From the NCBI GenBank assembly GCA_002385415.1, contig DGDL01000043.1, positions 1-44,195 on the forward strand: a stretch of 44,195 nucleotides of DNA, in the 5' to 3' direction. Positions 1 to 7,642 of the stretch are shown here, piece by piece. The stretch comes from Clostridiales bacterium UBA3953 (lineage in GTDB: Bacteria; Bacillota; Clostridia; Oscillospirales; CAG-272). The first letter of the stretch is position 1. Every line of letters starts with the position of its first letter. Under the pieces are notes generated by a model. The model ran no database searches. It had not been told where the DNA came from and saw only the letters and a program-made list of their open reading frames with translations. A program made the translations under genes and the position numbers.

Positions 1-1
1 C

Positions 2-1894
2 GGCTGCAGACAGGTTGCAAACTCAAACAAGGGTGGAAACTTCTGGTTTGAATATAACGCCATACAGAATCTGGATGTCATAGATTGGACTGCGGCATCT
101 GGTTCGGCTATAAATCAGAACAATATCAACCTAACCGGAAACGAAGATCTTTTTGATAGCACCAAGAATTATGTTCCAGCCTTTAACTCACTGCTTGTAA
201 ATAAGGGCTCGAAAGTCAAACACCCTGATTATGTGCCAAACTCTGCGGCATTAGTGGATTTGAAAGGGGACAGACGTGTTCAGGGCGGTCAGATAGATAT
301 AGGAGCTTACGAGTACGAAACTCCTCCCTTTGAGGTGCAAATTGTACTATATGGTACCGGTGTTCATCCTTATACCGGGGAGGATTATATAGTGACCGCT
401 TCGACCGTTCCTGAGGGTCTTCCGGTGACAATTACATATAATGATAATGGGTCGCCGGGGTCGCCGGAACCTCCGTGTGCGGTCGGGATTTACTGGGTAT
501 ATGCGGATGTCGATTGCTGGAGAGATGACGTGTACTATAAAGGCTTTGCTGTGGACACGTTAGAAATAATCATCGTGCAATTTGTTACTATAACTGCATC
601 AACAGATGGCAACGGCACAATTGAACCCGCCGGTGAAGTGGAGGTAACCAAGGGCGAGAGCATAACCTTCACCATTTCTCCAAAAGAGAACTATGTTATC
701 GATAGCGTTATTGTAGATGGAGAACCGGTCGAATACGACGGTGATGAATACGGCGGAAAATATACTTTTGAAGAGGTAACCACCAATCACTCTATTCATG
801 TCACCTTCAAACGAATGTATTCGCTTACTATAAAAGCCGGTAAAGGTGGTTTTATTAGAACCGATGTGAGCGGATATTATCCGGAAGGTGAGGTTATAGA
901 GATAGCGGCAACTGCATTTTTTGGGCATAATTTTGACAAATGGACCTCGTCGGGAGCCGGCACATTCGGTGACCCAAAGTCGGCGTCTACGGTATTTATT
1001 ATGCCGGCAGAGGACATTACAATTACGGCTAATTTCAGATCTTATATAGTCGGCGGAGTACCGTATGTTCCGGGCAACATTTATACTATAACGGCAACTG
1101 CCGGCACCGGAGGCAAAATTACTCCTTCCGGTACCGTGCATGTGGTAGAGCTGGGTAGCGCGATATTTGAGATTGCTCCTAACCAGGGCTACAAAATCTC
1201 CGATGTGCTTGTGGACGGTACCAGTGTTGGCGCAGTTGAATCTTATACGTTCTCCTATGTAACAGCTAACCACACGATAGAAGCAAGATTTGAGCCGATA
1301 ATACCGGTAACAGAGCCTGAAAATGAGCATTATTGTCCGAGCGAACGGTTCAATGACCTTGACCCAAGCAGCTGGTACCATGAAGGAGTAGACTTCGTGC
1401 TCCTGCGCGGCTTGTTCTACTTACCTTCCAATAACATGTTTGAGCCTGACTCCAACATGACGAGAGCAATGCTGATAACAGCGCTCTGGAGACTTGAGGA
1501 CGAGCCGGAACCGGTTGTTGAAAATCGGTTCGAGGACGTTATTCCCGGCACATGGTATGAAAAAGCTGTTATTTGGGGAGATGAGATAGGTCTCGTAAAA
1601 GGATACGACGAAAACACATTCGGTCCGGATGATCCTATCACTCGCGAACAGATTGCGGTTATTCTGCACAGATACGCAGCCTACAAACACTATGATCTTT
1701 CAGCAACTGCAGATCTCAGCGTATATAACGACCTGGATGAAGTTTCGGACTGGGCGATCTCTGCGATGAAGTGGGCTGTTGGCAATGGAATAATCAAAGG
1801 AGCAAGTGCAACCGAGCTCGATCCCGTCGGATATGCAACTCGAGCACAGGTAGCAACATTACTAATGAGATTAGTAAATTTCTATGAAAGCTAA
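2..1894 (+). CDS. Secreted beta-helix / bacterial-repeat / SLH surface protein (5' partial)
   Basis: The reading frame is open from the left edge, so the N-terminus is missing; 630 residues are visible. The first ~105 residues end in a DLKGDRRVQGGQIDIGAYEY segment, typical of the end of a right-handed beta-helix (choice-of-anchor Q) domain. Three bacterial beta-repeat units follow (about nt 575-810, 810-1045 and 1075-1305), each with the G(N/K)G..I.P.G and Y.F..V..NH.I...F pattern of PF18998/InlB-type repeats. Three S-layer homology domains close the protein (about nt 1340-1510, 1520-1690 and 1715-1890), with F.D....WY..AV and ITREQIAVIL motifs. The product should be exported and held on the cell-wall polymer by the SLH domains, probably binding or cleaving polysaccharide. 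The catalytic part, if any, lies outside the window. Confidence 0.9.
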   Translation, partial: GCRQVANSNKGGNFWFEYNAIQNLDVIDWTAASGSAINQNNINLTGNEDLFDSTKNYVPAFNSLLVNKGSKVKHPDYVPNSAALVDLKGDRRVQGGQIDIGAYEYETPPFEVQIVLYGTGVHPYTGEDYIVTASTVPEGLPVTITYNDNGSPGSPEPPCAVGIYWVYADVDCWRDDVYYKGFAVDTLEIIIVQFVTITASTDGNGTIEPAGEVEVTKGESITFTISPKENYVIDSVIVDGEPVEYDGDEYGGKYTFEEVTTNHSIHVTFKRMYSLTIKAGKGGFIRTDVSGYYPEGEVIEIAATAFFGHNFDKWTSSGAGTFGDPKSASTVFIMPAEDITITANFRSYIVGGVPYVPGNIYTITATAGTGGKITPSGTVHVVELGSAIFEIAPNQGYKISDVLVDGTSVGAVESYTFSYVTANHTIEARFEPIIPVTEPENEHYCPSERFNDLDPSSWYHEGVDFVLLRGLFYLPSNNMFEPDSNMTRAMLITALWRLEDEPEPVVENRFEDVIPGTWYEKAVIWGDEIGLVKGYDENTFGPDDPITREQIAVILHRYAAYKHYDLSATADLSVYNDLDEVSDWAISAMKWAVGNGIIKGASATELDPVGYATRAQVATLLMRLVNFYES

Positions 1895-1996
1895 CCGGGC
1901 ACCTGCTCCGAAGATACGCCTCATAACGAAATGGACTTGTCGTTATTTATGCTCTATTTCAATAGTTGAGCATATATACTGAAGTTACACTAAAGG

Positions 1997-2035
1997 GCGC
2001 GGCGCAGGACAGTGTGTCACTGCGCCGCGCTTTTT
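1997..2035 (+). terminator. Rho-independent terminator of the SLH gene
   Basis: A perfect 10-bp GC-rich stem (GCGCGGCGCA paired with TGCGCCGCGC) with a further small internal stem is followed by TTTTT. It lies about 100 nt after the SLH stop codon. Confidence 0.85.
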
Positions 2036-2038
2036 GCA

Positions 2039-2067
2039 TTGCCTCTACAATAGATGGGGTTTAAAAT
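2039..2067 (+). promoter_or_regulatory. Orphan sigma-A-like promoter in an ORF-free region
   Basis: TTGCCT (2039-2044), a 17-nt spacer and TAAAAT (2062-2067) sit directly after the SLH terminator. No plausible coding frame follows before the terminator at 2232-2270. The match is moderate. Confidence 0.35.
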
Positions 2068-2073
2068 AGTGAG

Positions 2074-2270
2074 GGCTTATAAAGCATGCAACATCATGCT
2101 GTGTCGGGTCGTTTATAACCGGAATACCATGCCTTATGCGAAAAGGCTGAATACAACCGTTCCGCCATTCGGAGAAACGGTTAATTGCAGCAGTCTTTCA
2201 TCAATAAACTCGGATTTTAATTAGTTATCTCAACTCCGGCGCATAGCGTTGTGCCGGAGTTTCTTTTTCC
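2074..2270 (+). ncRNA. Candidate small untranslated RNA
   Basis: The ORF-free stretch between the SLH terminator and the solute-binding-protein promoter has a promoter-like sequence at its start. It has a hairpin at 2155-2182 (AACCGTT/AACGGTT arms with an inner CCG/CGG) and ends in a strong terminator at 2232-2270. No upstream gene needs that second terminator, so an independent short transcript is a reasonable reading. No known RNA family was recognised. Confidence 0.3.
2232..2270 (+). terminator. Rho-independent terminator without an upstream gene
   Basis: A 9-bp stem AACTCCGGC/GCCGGAGTT is followed by a T-rich run (TTTCTTTTTCCTTTTT). It isolates the downstream solute-binding gene from read-through. 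Confidence 0.8.
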
Positions 2271-2349
2271 TTTTTCGAGCAATCCCATATCATGGAAACA
2301 AAAAGCAAAATATATATGTAATATATAAAAAAGCACAATATGTAAATCA

Positions 2350-2378
2350 TTGACATTGGGCTTTTTTAGTAATATAAT
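2350..2378 (+). promoter_or_regulatory. Consensus sigma-A promoter of the solute-binding protein gene
   Basis: TTGACA (2350-2355), 17 nt, TATAAT (2373-2378) is a perfect consensus. It gives a leader of about 60 nt to the AGGAGG ribosome binding site at 2431. Confidence 0.9.
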
Positions 2379-2445
2379 TGAATCATACAAACTGCTGCTA
2401 CAAAAGTAGCGGCGCATGTCTATATAACATAGGAGGCACGGTGTT

Positions 2446-3930
2446 ATGAACAAAAAGCTTGCGGCCCTGCTATTAGCGTTCCTGTTATTGTTGATTTCGC
2501 TTCTCGCATCCTGCGCGGGCAGCCCTGCTCCTGCTTCTGGGGGCGCGTCGGATTCGGCGGACACCACTCAGACTGCGGGAGAAGAAGAGGAGAGCTACAT
2601 ATTCCCTTCCCTCGATCTTGGCGGAGAAGATTTCACCATGCTGAACACAACCACAACCTGGGGCTTTTATGAACACCTCGACCACGAAACCATGACAGGC
2701 GAAGTTCTCGACGACGCAATTTATACCCGCAACCGGCAAATCGAGAAAAATTTTAATCTTAAAATTAATGTTGTGGAAGAGATCATAGATAACATTTACA
2801 GCAAAATGACCACTGTTATCAAAGCCGGGGAGAACATATACGACGCAATATTTTGCCCGGGCTGGACAGGTGACACAAGCTATATTGGCGCTTTTGCGAT
2901 AGAAGGCATGTTTTATGATTTGTCGCAAATACTTGAAATCAATCTTGAGAGCGACTGGTGGAGCCAGAAGCTGCGCACCGAAGGTGCTATCGGCAAAAAC
3001 GGAGCGCTGTATTTTGCGGCAAACGATATAAACGTATCGACGCTCCAGGGCACATGGTGCCTGTTCTTCAATGAAAATTTGTTTGTGGACATGAACCTCG
3101 GGCGCCCCTACGGACTTGTGAAGGACGGCACTTGGACATTTGACAAATTCGCAGAGCTTGTCAAAGCCGGAGCAAATCTAAACGGAGACGAAAGCTTCAG
3201 CTGGAATGCCGACGGGAACTGCATATACGGCTATACTTCGTTTAATGCGGGAACACTTGCCCTGCTGCTGGGGTCCGGCGAACGTTTTATAGGCAAGGAC
3301 GACGAGGGTTACCCGATACTTGCGCTTGAAACCCAGCGGTTCTTTGACGTGAGCACAAAAGTCGCGGAGTTGCTCGGGACAGAGGGTTATTATATCAACG
3401 CAAACGAGGCAATCGACAGCAAATTCCACTATGAAAATATTTTCATGAACGGAAGGGCGCTTTTCACATGTGCGGAGCTGAAAGCCGCCACGCGACTCAG
3501 GACAATGGATGACACTTACGGAATTGTGCCCATGCCTAAATTTGAAGAAGCCCAGCCCGGTTATTTTTCGGTCAAAACAAGGCAGGCGTATGTTTTAGTT
3601 ATTCCGGTCACAAATCAAAATCCAAGCCAAACCGGCGCGATACTCGACGCTATGGCGTATGTAAGCTACAAGGATGTTACGCCGGTGTTATACGACGTAA
3701 CCATATCTCAAAAAGGATTGCGCAACGAAGAATCGATTGAAATGCTCAAAATCATCCGCGATACACAATATTTCGACGTGGGAATCATTTATGGCTGGAC
3801 ATCGGCGCTCAACGGCGCGGTTATAACGGCAGTCGACGGTGGGGACAGCAATGTCGCTTCGATTATAGGGAAATACAGAAAACAGGTAAATGCAAGCATA
3901 GAAAAAACCATGGATGTCTTCTACGGCTGA
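2446..3930 (+). CDS. Extracellular solute-binding lipoprotein (orphan, SBP1)
   Basis: This 494-residue ABC-type carbohydrate-binding lipoprotein has a hydrophobic signal peptide and an LASC lipobox with the lipidated Cys at residue 23, followed by a Ser/Gly/Ala/Thr-rich linker. The start is fixed by AGGAGG ten bases upstream. It shares with three other lipoproteins in the window a GE(V/I)(L/I)(D/N)DA motif, here MTGEVLDDAIYTRN, and an aromatic DWW ligand-cleft segment. Unlike its paralogues, its NLNGDESF segment does not keep a full EF-hand-like loop. It should bind an oligosaccharide outside the membrane and deliver it to an ABC importer, but no permease or ATPase gene lies next to it. Its own consensus promoter and terminator make it monocistronic. 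Confidence 0.88.
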   Translation: MNKKLAALLLAFLLLLISLLASCAGSPAPASGGASDSADTTQTAGEEEESYIFPSLDLGGEDFTMLNTTTTWGFYEHLDHETMTGEVLDDAIYTRNRQIEKNFNLKINVVEEIIDNIYSKMTTVIKAGENIYDAIFCPGWTGDTSYIGAFAIEGMFYDLSQILEINLESDWWSQKLRTEGAIGKNGALYFAANDINVSTLQGTWCLFFNENLFVDMNLGRPYGLVKDGTWTFDKFAELVKAGANLNGDESFSWNADGNCIYGYTSFNAGTLALLLGSGERFIGKDDEGYPILALETQRFFDVSTKVAELLGTEGYYINANEAIDSKFHYENIFMNGRALFTCAELKAATRLRTMDDTYGIVPMPKFEEAQPGYFSVKTRQAYVLVIPVTNQNPSQTGAILDAMAYVSYKDVTPVLYDVTISQKGLRNEESIEMLKIIRDTQYFDVGIIYGWTSALNGAVITAVDGGDSNVASIIGKYRKQVNASIEKTMDVFYG

Positions 3931-3948
3931 TATACAAAAATAAGAAAA

Positions 3949-3988
3949 CGGGTAAAGCAAACTGCAAAGTTTTGCTTTGCCCGTTTTT
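3949..3988 (+). terminator. Terminator after SBP1, probably bidirectional
   Basis: A 13-bp stem CGGGTAAAGCAAA/TTTGCTTTGCCCG has one G-T pair and is followed by TTTTTAT. On the other strand it is followed by TTTTCTTAT, so it can also stop transcription from the convergent amidohydrolase gene. Confidence 0.8.
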
Positions 3989-4038
3989 ATTGGGAGATGA
4001 AAGCCGGCATGTTGGCGGGGTTTACCCGGGAAATATTT

Positions 4039-5298
4039 TTAATCTTCTATACCAAACAGCCGGGCCGGATTGTCGAAAAGAATCGCTTTAGCGATTTCAC
4101 AGGCCTCGCTGACCGAAAACAGGCCGCACACGACTTTTTCCGAAAGCACCTCGGCGATATTTCTGCGCGCGATATATTGATGTCCATATACACCGTCGAC
4201 AAAGCAATAGTCGCCGCCGAACCCGTTTATTTTGCTATACGGTATAAACTCCAGCCACTCGTCGAGGATATGTCTTGAGGCAACCGGCGACACAATATGC
4301 GCCCAGCACATATCGATATAGACGTTTTTAAACATTTTGCACATGACGCCAAGTTCGCTTTGATATGGATAGCCGATGTGGAAAATGTCAAATTTCATAT
4401 CAGGGTAATCGAGGAAAATGCGGTTTAAAAGCGCCGGGTGGCTGTTGGAAAGTATATTGCCGTTGCCTTCCTGTATTCCGGTATGTATCTGCATCACCAT
4501 GCCACGCTCTCGTGCAAGGCCGACGATGTAATGGAACAAATAGTTTGAAAGCTCGATGTCACACGCAAAACCGCCTGATGTATTGCTGTGATTTTTGCTG
4601 CCAATTATCTTATTAAAGCATTTTTCGGCGACGGTCTTTTCTGTCCTTGTAAAATCAAGCGAACGCTGATATGCAAGCGCACATTTGAGTATTTTGCTGG
4701 TAGAATATAAACTATCGATTAATTTTTCGCAGGCACGAAGATAATCATCAAATGTGTATATGACGATGCCTGTTTCCTTTTCGATGCCGGAAATCTCGTT
4801 AAAGCTTGACGGGTAAATAAGCGAGCCTATATTGTGAGACATTATAAAATAGTTTTTGTCCCATTCTCTTTCACCGGAGCGGTCGAGCAAGGCAACCTTT
4901 ATTTTTGATTTCTCCTTGAGCACCTTATGATAGTGCTGCTCATTGTAGCTTTCCAGATATCGTCTGTTAAGCTCCTCGATACTGTTCCTGTTTATTTCAT
5001 CAATGCCGTAAATATCTCTTGCGGCTAAAGCTATAGCCTGACCGTAGCCGGTAAATCTGCTTGCCTGCCAGTACCTTTCAATTAAGTCCCATTTCTCCAA
5101 AACGGACAATTCTTCGCCGCGCACCTTGTCAAGCCCCGTTTGCGACATCCCGGCGGATACAAGGTCAACGCTGAAATAATGAATCAGAAACTCGCCGATT
5201 ACATCGTTTGGTTGTCTTCTTTCCTCAAACGCCGGAAGATGCTCGTGCGTATCAATGATTTCAAGGCTGTTTATATAATCAAGTATTTCTGTTTTCAT
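4039..5298 (-). CDS. Amidohydrolase-family protein
   Basis: This is a 419-residue TIM-barrel metal-dependent hydrolase of the amidohydrolase superfamily. Seen: the N-terminal metal-binding HxH (IDTHEHLP, H18 and H20), IHTG (H272), FHIGY (H307), GGDY (D363) and the C-terminal NPARLFG signature of amidohydrolase-2 and uronate-isomerase-like proteins. The frame extends 48 codons further upstream, but the ATG at 5298 has a GGTGG ribosome binding site and begins MKTEILDYINSLEIIDTHEH, as expected for the family. The extension would also cross a good promoter. The substrate is unknown. Among glycan genes, a sugar-acid or uronate substrate is possible, but this is inference. Confidence 0.85.
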   Translation of the reverse strand: MKTEILDYINSLEIIDTHEHLPAFEERRQPNDVIGEFLIHYFSVDLVSAGMSQTGLDKVRGEELSVLEKWDLIERYWQASRFTGYGQAIALAARDIYGIDEINRNSIEELNRRYLESYNEQHYHKVLKEKSKIKVALLDRSGEREWDKNYFIMSHNIGSLIYPSSFNEISGIEKETGIVIYTFDDYLRACEKLIDSLYSTSKILKCALAYQRSLDFTRTEKTVAEKCFNKIIGSKNHSNTSGGFACDIELSNYLFHYIVGLARERGMVMQIHTGIQEGNGNILSNSHPALLNRIFLDYPDMKFDIFHIGYPYQSELGVMCKMFKNVYIDMCWAHIVSPVASRHILDEWLEFIPYSKINGFGGDYCFVDGVYGHQYIARRNIAEVLSEKVVCGLFSVSEACEIAKAILFDNPARLFGIED

Positions 5299-5334
5299 TA
5301 TATCCACCAGCCAAATATTATATATATTTCCATA

Positions 5335-5363
5335 ATTATATATCACGCTTTTGCGTTTGTCTA
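5335..5363 (-). promoter_or_regulatory. Promoter of the amidohydrolase gene with a spacer palindrome
   Basis: On the minus strand TAGACA, a 17-nt spacer and TATAAT (plus-strand ATTATA at 5335-5340). The spacer holds the inverted repeat ACGC-TTTT-GCGT (5345-5356), a possible operator. The leader is about 30 nt. Confidence 0.6.
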
Positions 5364-5467
5364 TATAAAAATGAAGATTCGCTTTATAAGAATATTGAGC
5401 GGTACTGTAATTAGAATACATAGTCGACAAATCTACATTCAAGGGTTACAATTTACAGCACTTAGTC

Positions 5468-5496
5468 TTGACAGCAAAACCGTAATGTTTTACTAT
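5468..5496 (+). promoter_or_regulatory. Promoter of the beta-propeller glycosidase gene
   Basis: TTGACA (5468-5473), 17 nt, TACTAT (5491-5496). The -35 is perfect and the -10 matches 4 of 6. Confidence 0.55.
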
Positions 5497-5504
5497 ATTG
5501 ACAG

Positions 5505-5518
5505 TTGTTTCAAAACAA
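5505..5518 (+). promoter_or_regulatory. Candidate operator palindrome at the transcription start
   Basis: TTGTTT-CA-AAACAA is a 14-bp inverted repeat just downstream of the -10 element, where a bound repressor would block initiation. The regulator is unknown. Confidence 0.4.
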
Positions 5519-5634
5519 GTCAAAATAATCCCATGATAAAATACAACGAATTGCTGCAAAAGCTTGCTTTACCGGTTCTGCGAAACAGAGGGGGATAACT
5601 CACCCATTCAAATCATTTCAAGGAGGCTATTCCT

Positions 5635-7050
5635 ATGCTTTATATCGGGAAAAGGCGGGAGCTTTTCTGGGACAATTACATAATAGATACGGATAAAACG
5701 ACAGCTTCGCTGAAACTCCACAGTCCCATAAGACGCGAATGCGTATTGGTGCATGACGAGCCGTGGGAAGGCGACGGCAGCGATTATCACAACTTCTTTA
5801 AAGACAAAAATGGCATATACCGCATGTATTATCTCGGGTGGCAGACGATGAACCCGGATAAGACCCAGCACACAATAGACGATATATGCATTTGCTATGC
5901 CGAAAGTACCGACGGTATAAACTGGGTAAAACCCCGGCTCGGTTTATGTGAGTTTGGCGGTTCAAAGGAAAATAATATTATCCTTGACCGCAGCACAAGC
6001 AAATTTGACAACTTCTTTGTGATGCGCGACTCTAATCCTGCCTGCAGTCCCGATGAGATTTATAAGGGAATAGCCGAGTACAACAGGGGGCTGTGGTGTT
6101 TTACAAGCCCCGACGGCATACATTTCAAAAAGGGATGGGAGATAACACGGGAGGGCGCGTTTGATTCGCTCAATGTTGCCCTGTGGGACCCGGACCGTGA
6201 GATATATATTGTATATTTCCGCGGCTATCACCCGGCGCAAAGCCCGGAGGATACGCCGGTGCGCGATATTCGCTATATAGTATCAAAGGATTTCAGACAC
6301 TGGAGCGAGCCGCGGCTGCTCGATTTCGGCGATGGCGACGACATTCCGCTTTACACCAACTGCATCTCGCGCTACTACCGTGCAGACCACGTTTTTGTCG
6401 GCTTTCCCACCCGGTATATTGAACGCAAGGAGTGGAATGACAGCTTTGAAAAGCTGTGCGGCAAAAAAGAGCGGCTCGAGCGCATTAAACTTTCTCCGCG
6501 CTATGGACTGGCATTGACCGACTGTGTATTTATGAACTCGCGTGACGGCTTTAAATGGAACCGTTTTGATGAAGCGTTCATACGTCCGGGGCCTGAGGAG
6601 CCGCACAACTGGGTTTATGGTGACTGTTACCCCGCGCTGGGCATGATTGAAACTCCCGGCGTTTATCCTGGCACCGACAACGAAATTTCGATGTATCTGA
6701 TGGCCAAACACTGGATGGGAATCCCGGCCGAGCTGCACCGCTACACGATAAGACTTGACGGATTTGTCTCGCGCAATGCTACATATAAGCCTCAAAAGGT
6801 TGTAACAAAACCGTTTGTGTATGAAGGCTCCGAGCTGCGCATTAACTTCTCAACATCGGCAATAGGATATATATACATAAAACTTACAGCCGAAGACGGC
6901 TCGTCCATAGAATCGGATGAGATTTTCGGCGACAAAACCGACCGCCTTGTCGGATTTAAAAGCGGCTCGCCGGCCGACCTTGCAGGCAAACCGGTGGTGA
7001 TGGAAATTACAATGAGCGACGCGGATATATATTCGTTCAAGTTTGATTAG
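5635..7050 (+). CDS. Beta-propeller glycoside-hydrolase-like protein (GH32/43-like)
   Basis: This 471-residue soluble protein has no signal peptide. It starts eight bases after a strong AAGGAGG (5620-5626). Repeated blade-like segments are typical of five-bladed beta-propeller glycosidases: DNYIIDT near the N-terminus, then KDKNGIYRMYYLGW, CYAESTDGINWVKP, FTSPDGIHFKKGW, SKDFRHWSEPRL and MNSRDGFKWNRF. The C-terminal ~90 residues look like a beta-sandwich. Its cytoplasmic location fits cleavage of imported oligosaccharides. It is transcribed divergently from the amidohydrolase and closed by its own terminator. The exact family and substrate cannot be fixed by reading. Confidence 0.75.
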   Translation: MLYIGKRRELFWDNYIIDTDKTTASLKLHSPIRRECVLVHDEPWEGDGSDYHNFFKDKNGIYRMYYLGWQTMNPDKTQHTIDDICICYAESTDGINWVKPRLGLCEFGGSKENNIILDRSTSKFDNFFVMRDSNPACSPDEIYKGIAEYNRGLWCFTSPDGIHFKKGWEITREGAFDSLNVALWDPDREIYIVYFRGYHPAQSPEDTPVRDIRYIVSKDFRHWSEPRLLDFGDGDDIPLYTNCISRYYRADHVFVGFPTRYIERKEWNDSFEKLCGKKERLERIKLSPRYGLALTDCVFMNSRDGFKWNRFDEAFIRPGPEEPHNWVYGDCYPALGMIETPGVYPGTDNEISMYLMAKHWMGIPAELHRYTIRLDGFVSRNATYKPQKVVTKPFVYEGSELRINFSTSAIGYIYIKLTAEDGSSIESDEIFGDKTDRLVGFKSGSPADLAGKPVVMEITMSDADIYSFKFD

Positions 7051-7099
7051 CGCAATATACAGCAAAAAAACACCGAAATCAAATAGAACATTATACGAA

Positions 7100-7133
7100 A
7101 AACCCTGTCAAGTTAGGCTTGTCAGGGTTTTAT
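7100..7133 (+). terminator. Terminator after the beta-propeller glycosidase gene
   Basis: AAACCCTG-T-CAAG pairs with CTTG-T-CAGGGTTT, a 12-bp stem with one T-T mismatch and a TTAGG loop, followed by a short T run. Confidence 0.75.
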
Positions 7134-7209
7134 GTTGCTATTATGCCGGAGTTGTTTATATTATAATGGTATGATTATTTTTGTGGCTCCTTTATACTTT
7201 TCAAGTGTC

Positions 7210-7616
7210 CTATCCATTGGAGTCACAACGGCCTTTTATAGGGTGTGCGGAGGCAAAATCGCGCGATTTGCCATCGAAGATAAACGATATTCCGCCCCAA
7301 CAGTATATCTCGCCAATGTAATAAGCCCGCGGGACAATATTACGCGAGGACAATATTATTGCCGGCATTTCCTCTTGAATCGGCGCTGATAGGCTCTCCC
7401 GTTTCCGCCTCGGAGGCAAACGCAACATGCCGGCAGAGAAAGTTGGGCGAGTAGACGTTAAGGCCCTCGTCGGGCAGAACGGGCACAGCGCTTGACTTCG
7501 GTAGCGGTATCTGTGGTTTTGAGTGCATCGATTTTGCCTGTGCCTTCACTTGAGCTACCATATGCCGTGGCAGCGAAAAGCGAGACAGTCAACAGCGCAA
7601 ACAATGCAATTTTCAC
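7210..7616 (-). pseudogene. Decayed small secreted protein, discoidin-like remnant
   Basis: Reading the minus strand from a GTG at 7616 gives a clear signal peptide (KIALFALLTVSLFAATAYGS) and a Thr-rich linker. The frame then shifts near 7493 into a segment with SPNFLCRHVAFASEAETGEP and RGNAGNN. It shifts again near 7345 into YYIGEIYCWGGISFIFDGKS. These pieces recall an F5/8 type C (discoidin) carbohydrate-binding domain (the V-A-SEAETG..IS...GN and IGEI.CWG pattern), split over three frames with stops at the ends. It lies directly downstream of the GH42-like gene. The family assignment is tentative; the broken coding character is the firmer observation. Confidence 0.5.
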
Positions 7617-7642
7617 ACAGTAAGTAATACCTTTATTTTTTG

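Noticed and set aside
2041..2231. Possible tRNA or riboswitch before SBP1
   Set aside because: No cloverleaf, no CCA end and no known aptamer consensus; kept only as a candidate small RNA.
5140..5598. 152-codon plus-strand frame through the amidohydrolase start and the promoter region
   Set aside because: It covers two promoters, has a hydrophobic low-quality composition and no ribosome binding site.
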